From positions 1 through 9,819 of the forward strand of contig JAUWOH010000095.1 in assembly GCA_030612225.1 (NCBI GenBank): a stretch of 9,819 bases of DNA. Direction: 5' to 3'. Positions 6,653 to 9,819 of the stretch are shown one piece after another. The position numbers and the translations under genes were made by a program. Position 1 is the first letter of the stretch; the number at the start of each line of letters is the position of its first letter. Origin of the DNA: Desulfobacteraceae bacterium (lineage in GTDB: Bacteria > Desulfobacterota > Desulfobacteria > Desulfobacterales > JAUWMJ01). The notes under the pieces were generated by a model. The model saw nothing but the letters and a program-made list of their open reading frames with translations, had not been told where the DNA came from and did no database searches.

Positions 6653-9043
6653 CTAAAACCTGTATTCCTTACTGTTACCAAGGTAATCCGATAGCGTTAC
6701 GCTTTTAAATTTTATTATATGCCCGCCACCTTCCGGGATACTGAATGAACCAATATATCTTCCCTTTGAACCTGAAAGAATCATGTGGCCGGTATGGCTT
6801 TGCTTCCCGATTTGCACTGTAAATAGCGCTGTCTTTATGAGCCCGGTTGAATCCTTGGCTTTAACAATTACACTTACCCGGTTTTTATCTTCACCTTTGC
6901 CCAGGGAAATTTCATGTTTCAACAATCTGGGTGGATCAGGATCAAATAGAACCTCTTTTTCAATTCTGGCTACGTTGCCAACCAAATCGCCGGCCACAAA
7001 AGAAAGTCTGTTTGCACCCGGTTTCAGATCAATCGTCGTGTTGAATTGGCCATCCTGCAATGAAACAGGGCTTTTATTCAAATTGAATCTTACCGCATCT
7101 CCAACCTTTCCCTTAATTGACAATCTCTTTTCCCTGGTAGCGGAAGGGATTTTTTCGTCAAAATGTATAATCGGAGCTTTATCATCGATTTCAATGCTAA
7201 TGCTTGCATGCCTTTCTACGCCGGAAGGTGAGGCTATTTTAACGTTGAACACCTGGCTGCGGCCTGTCAAATTAAGATTTACCTGAAACCGGCCATTACT
7301 ATCCGCAGTCGCCCTTGCCGGAGCTGCAGTCCCAGGCGAAGTAACTGTAATGGAGCAATCCGGATTTGTTTTTCCAGCCAGGGAAATTGAGCGTTGTGAT
7401 ACAACAAAATGGCCGGGCATTATCTGGTGCAAAACCGGACCATAAACCGAACCATAAACCAAACCATAAAATCGATCAAAAGTTAAATCTATTTTATGGT
7501 CAGACAGAAAAGTTACACTTCGTTTGAGTTGGGTGATGTTTCCCGCACGATCAATTGCTTTGACAATGATGCTGTTGACTCCTTCATACAATTCCTGCCT
7601 GAATCGAAACTTTCCGTTTCCTGCGATTTCAACCGGCTGATCCTGTATATAAAGCAAGATATCATTTTCAGTCATTCCCAGTATTTCTACCATGTTGTTT
7701 GAAAGAAGCAGGCCATCATCCGGAGATTGAATTACAAGAAACGGAGGCTTATCGTCATACATTATGTGAATGAATCTTGCCTCACTGGGCTGACCTCTCA
7801 GTTTGTCAGAGGAAACGGCTGTAACACGCCAGTAAAACAGATTGCGCAAAGATCCGTCAGGAAGCTTTTTAGGAAACATGGCCATTGCGCCTTTAAGCTC
7901 TTTGCTGTAACTGATTGCTGAAAATGAAACACTATGGGATATTTCAAGCAGATAATAATGAGCTCCACTTACTTCTTCCCAGGTTAAAGGTATGTTGACA
8001 TTAAATTCTTCAACACCACTTTCAGGCTTGAGCAGTCTGGGGCTGGCGAGAAGTTCCCGTGGAGCTGTCGGTTTTTTATTATGAAGAACAACTGAGCCCT
8101 GGTTTTTTTTCAGTACAACCTTGCTTCCCGCAGATGAAATTTCCAGCTTGCCATCATAGTTGGCAAAGCGGGTCCCATGCCTGTCGCGGCCAACCCAGAA
8201 ATATTTGGAATCTACTTTTGTTTCGACTCCAGGTATATCCAGCTGAAACCGCTCATTTTTTTTTCCTGCGGCAAGCAGAGCAAAAACATCCCCCTTAACC
8301 AGGCTGACTTTTGTTTCCCCTGTATCTTCCAGCATGTTTGCCCGCATTTTTCGAATCAACGCCTGGGAATTTTCGTTAAGTCGCAGCCTGCTGTCGTTTC
8401 TGAAAAGAATATCGCAAGAGGATTCAGACAATGTACGTATTCTTTCACCCTCGTGCAGGATATCGTAACGGAAAACATCTTTCCACAGGTTGTCTGACGG
8501 TTTCCGGCTGTGAACATCGCCCTTGCGGTCGTGCACAACGGCCTGTGCGGGAACGTCTTGATTCGAGATACATATTTTCAGCGCTTTTTTACCCTCGGTT
8601 GACGCTAAACCTGCAAAATTAATGCACTCACGTAATTCACCTGATTTCTGCTTTACAAGAGCGGTATCTCTTAGTTGTATCGCTTTAGCAATGATTGTTG
8701 GAGCAAAGATTTTTGCACCTGATATGGTTGCCTTCTGTATTAGTCTTCGTGAAACCTCCAGTTCGCGCTTTGCCTGAAAGAAAACACCGGCAGGAATACG
8801 AAGCAGCATCCCAGGCTTGATTTCATCCGGTGATTTAAGGTCATTTGCACGCAGAATGTCCTCCCAACGATCAGGGTCGTCAAAATATTTTTTTGAAATA
8901 TCACGAATTCCTTGATTTTCTTTTACCTCAATGATGATTATGCTTTTTTCCCTGCAACTGGCTGGATTTTCAAAGCCATAAGCAGTAAGGATAAAGGCGA
9001 TTATGAAGCAAAGAATGGCTGGTCTGCAATCAATAATTTTCAT
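6653..9043 (-). CDS. Exported LysM - FecR - Ig-like multidomain envelope protein
   Basis: A 796-residue protein from the start at 9043. Residues 1-24 are a signal peptide (core ILCFIIAFILTAYG). A LysM domain at about 35-84 (IIIIEVKENQG...DPDRWEDILRANDL...PGMLLRIP) should bind peptidoglycan glycan. Residues 92-158 form an Ala-rich helical hairpin with GAKIFAP, resembling DUF4398. About 168-318 is a FecR-type beta domain: VVHDRKGDVHSR, EGERIRTLSESSCDILFRND, VSLVKGDVFALLAAG, TKVDSKYFWV. Residues 330-428 look like a fibronectin-III unit (PLTWEEVSGAHYYLLEIS...YWRV). Beta-sandwich units follow at about 434-513, 550-619, 624-700 and 702-796, the first three of them Ig-like and the last less certain. 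Lacking the anti-sigma helical domain, this FecR module is probably a structural or ligand-binding envelope domain, not a ferric-citrate regulator. An upstream in-frame ATG at 9139 exists but lies upstream of the predicted promoter, and 9043 starts directly at the signal peptide. The ribosome-binding site is weak (AGGT at 9057-9054). The PKD protein gene follows downstream. Confidence 0.88.
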   Translation of the reverse strand: MKIIDCRPAILCFIIAFILTAYGFENPASCREKSIIIIEVKENQGIRDISKKYFDDPDRWEDILRANDLKSPDEIKPGMLLRIPAGVFFQAKRELEVSRRLIQKATISGAKIFAPTIIAKAIQLRDTALVKQKSGELRECINFAGLASTEGKKALKICISNQDVPAQAVVHDRKGDVHSRKPSDNLWKDVFRYDILHEGERIRTLSESSCDILFRNDSRLRLNENSQALIRKMRANMLEDTGETKVSLVKGDVFALLAAGKKNERFQLDIPGVETKVDSKYFWVGRDRHGTRFANYDGKLEISSAGSKVVLKKNQGSVVLHNKKPTAPRELLASPRLLKPESGVEEFNVNIPLTWEEVSGAHYYLLEISHSVSFSAISYSKELKGAMAMFPKKLPDGSLRNLFYWRVTAVSSDKLRGQPSEARFIHIMYDDKPPFLVIQSPDDGLLLSNNMVEILGMTENDILLYIQDQPVEIAGNGKFRFRQELYEGVNSIIVKAIDRAGNITQLKRSVTFLSDHKIDLTFDRFYGLVYGSVYGPVLHQIMPGHFVVSQRSISLAGKTNPDCSITVTSPGTAAPARATADSNGRFQVNLNLTGRSQVFNVKIASPSGVERHASISIEIDDKAPIIHFDEKIPSATREKRLSIKGKVGDAVRFNLNKSPVSLQDGQFNTTIDLKPGANRLSFVAGDLVGNVARIEKEVLFDPDPPRLLKHEISLGKGEDKNRVSVIVKAKDSTGLIKTALFTVQIGKQSHTGHMILSGSKGRYIGSFSIPEGGGHIIKFKSVTLSDYLGNSKEYRF

Positions 9044-9092
9044 ATGAGAGGCAACCTGGCAGATTGATAAATGCTTGTTTTCACAACAATTC

Positions 9093-9121
9093 ATTGTATT
9101 AAAATTGCGAGTATATGTCAA
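9093..9121 (-). promoter_or_regulatory. Sigma70-type promoter for the LysM-FecR gene
   Basis: On the minus strand there is a perfect -35 box TTGACA (9121-9116), a 17-base spacer, and a -10 box TACAAT (9098-9093) matching 5 of 6 consensus bases. Transcription would begin about 6-8 bases further on, near 9086, leaving a leader of about 40 nt before the ATG at 9043. It lies inside the N-terminal extension of the longer reading frame from 9139, which is why that longer start is unlikely. It may drive the PKD gene as well, if element 2 does not stop transcription. Confidence 0.72.
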
Positions 9122-9215
9122 GCAATAATCGGATAACACAGATAGCGTAAAGAATCTACGATTGAAGGACGTGGCATTGGTTACCCATCGAGGGGATATC
9201 GGATACGCTATGTTA

Positions 9216-9480
9216 AAAGTGACTAAAGTGTCTAAAGTGAGCTAAAGTGCCTAAAGTTAATGAATTCTATCTATTTTATTTTTATAAAAAAGATGGCGTG
9301 CCGGGGCGTCTTGTCAGGGCGTAGCTGGAAGCGTAGCCTGAAGCCAATCAGGCTTCACCTTTGGTTACGCCGCGACAAGAGGCGAAGATGGCGCGCCGGG
9401 GCGTAGCCAAAGGCGAAGACCGGAGCAAAGCGACACCACAACTTTAGTCACTTTAGACACTTTAGTTCACTTTAGGCACT
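9216..9480. repeat. Long inverted-repeat element 3 (AAAGTGNCT-word arms, GC-rich nested core)
   Basis: The left arm (9216-9258) is a tandem of AAAGTG words with linkers ACT, TCT, AGCT and CCT. The right arm (9440-9480) carries the inverted words. Two bases inside the right arm, read on the minus strand, is GGTGTCGCTTTGCTCCG (9437-9421), the same core motif as in elements 1 and 2 but in the opposite orientation. The AT-rich stretch near the left arm (about 9259-9290) matches the AT-rich part of the other cores. The GC-rich middle holds further repeats. It sits between the divergent LysM-FecR gene and the plus-strand gene at 9605, so it is upstream of both. The flanking bases 9122-9215 and 9481-9560 show nothing I can assign beyond an 8-bp inverted match at 9142-9149/9204-9211. 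Confidence 0.82.
9291..9415. repeat. Nested direct and inverted repeats in the middle of element 3
   Basis: A 19-base near-direct repeat, AGATGGCGYGCCGGGGCGT, occurs at 9291-9309 and 9386-9404 (18 of 19 identical). Between the copies is a palindromic region. CTTGTC (9310-9315) pairs with GACAAG (9374-9379). Centrally there is a perfect hairpin, TGAAGCC-aatca-GGCTTCA (9339-9357). In addition, 9356-9371 and 9400-9415 are inverted copies matching at 14 of 16 positions. The words GGCGTAGCC and GGCGAAG recur. The region could form an extended cruciform. No protein-coding potential is evident. Confidence 0.7.
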
Positions 9481-9560
9481 CTTTGAGATTTACCCCGGCA
9501 AAGAAAATTATCTACGGACATGCACAAAGCACATGGTGCTAAAATCTCACATCACAGGAA

Positions 9561-9590
9561 TTGTATTTGCGTACACGAATCAGATATGAT
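9561..9590 (+). promoter_or_regulatory. Possible weak promoter for the plus-strand gene at 9605
   Basis: TTGTAT (9561-9566), an 18-base spacer and TATGAT (9585-9590; 5 of 6 to TATAAT). The -35 box is poor (3 of 6). Initiation about 7 bases downstream would leave a leader of only about 8 nt before the ATG at 9605, which fits the absence of any Shine-Dalgarno sequence there. This is an inference from consensus matching only. Confidence 0.3.
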
Positions 9591-9604
9591 AGATATTATT
9601 TTTT

Positions 9605-9819
9605 ATGAATAGAATAGAAACAAATGAAAAAAACAACAGCTGGGTAAAAACAGTTTCAATCCCTCCTCCGACACTGCTAAATAATACAGCCGATGCTGAT
9701 CGTCTCCTTGCTGCTTTAAAAGGACAGCTTAAAACCGATACAATAGATATTGACCCTGCCGTGTTAAAGAAATTACCGGACTGCCTGAGAAATTGGGATT
9801 TTAATTTACGGTGCGTTCT
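9605..9819 (+). CDS. Protein of unknown function (partial; C-terminus outside the window)
   Basis: An open frame from ATG at 9605 runs 71 codons to the right edge, starting MNRIETNEKNNSWVKTVSIP and continuing with PPPTLLNNTADADRLLAALK and an acidic/hydrophobic stretch ending NWDFNLRC. There is no signal peptide or membrane segment in the visible part. An in-frame TAG lies just upstream (9590-9592) and no other start codon lies between, so this start is forced if the frame is real. No Shine-Dalgarno sequence is seen. It diverges from the minus-strand genes. I do not recognise the family. The closing WD..L pattern after a helix faintly recalls the N-terminal STAS-like region of some MlaE-type permeases, but this is too weak to call. 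Confidence 0.55.
   Translation, partial: MNRIETNEKNNSWVKTVSIPPPTLLNNTADADRLLAALKGQLKTDTIDIDPAVLKKLPDCLRNWDFNLRCV

Noticed and set aside
6783..7286. Plus-strand open frame of 167 codons opposite the LysM-FecR gene
   Set aside because: It lies wholly antisense to a well-supported gene with clear domains and has no recognisable protein features; it is a shadow frame.
8948..8959. Lipoprotein signal at C30 (PASC) of the LysM-FecR protein
   Set aside because: A proline at -3 and a polar stretch before the cysteine do not fit a lipobox; an ordinary Sec signal peptide is more likely.
9142..9211. 8-bp inverted match ATAGCGTA / TACGCTAT with a 54-base interval, and GGATATCGGATACGCT (9194-9209) resembling the element core
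   Set aside because: The pairing is short with a long loop. The core resemblance is partial and lies outside the arm of element 3, so chance is likely.
1244..9480. Insertion sequence or classical MITE copies
   Set aside because: No transposase, no visible target-site duplication, and the outer ends differ between the three elements while the core is conserved. A mobile origin is not excluded, but the standard form does not fit.

Overview
The window looks like chromosomal DNA of a Gram-negative bacterium, probably a member of the Desulfobacterota (delta-proteobacterial sulfate-reducer type). This is an inference from gene content: a LysM/FecR/Ig-like envelope protein, a very large PKD-repeat secreted protein, a 'WGVRGS'-type metallo-beta-lactamase-fold protein beside a STAS protein, and long word-repeat inverted repeats between genes. 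No taxonomic marker gene is present.

Layout. Four genes lie on the minus strand, so they are transcribed from right to left. First is a LysM-FecR-Ig-like secreted protein (9043 to 6653), preceded by a good sigma70-type promoter (9121-9093). After a 245-base gap comes a 1643-residue exported protein with 15 tandem PKD domains (6407 to 1476). After a 300-base gap comes an MBL-fold metallo-hydrolase (1175 to 237). Twenty bases later a STAS-domain anti-sigma-factor antagonist begins (216) and runs off the left edge. A divergent plus-strand gene of unknown function starts at 9605 and runs off the right edge.

Each of the three intergenic gaps contains a long imperfect inverted repeat (about 1244-1382, 6459-6582 and 9216-9480). 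The arms of each are built from tandem copies of a short word: about 7 nt in the first two, 9-10 nt in the third. The words differ between elements. All three share a core motif, GG(A)TRTCGCTTYGCTC, placed exactly 2 nt inside one arm, and the third element is in the opposite orientation. Elements 1 and 2 also share a TTGA followed by a 5-bp hairpin whose stem sequence differs but stays paired. This is the most unusual signal in the window. It looks like a dispersed repeat or structured-RNA/DNA family rather than a set of terminators, because element 3 lies between divergent genes, upstream of both.

How the genes may work together. The two large proteins are both exported and made of extracellular beta-sandwich modules. 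One carries a peptidoglycan-binding LysM domain, so they plausibly form a cell-envelope or surface assembly. The MBL and STAS genes are tightly spaced and probably one transcription unit, which suggests a signalling module (STAS partner switching plus a metal-dependent hydrolase). No direct functional link between the two pairs can be shown from sequence alone.
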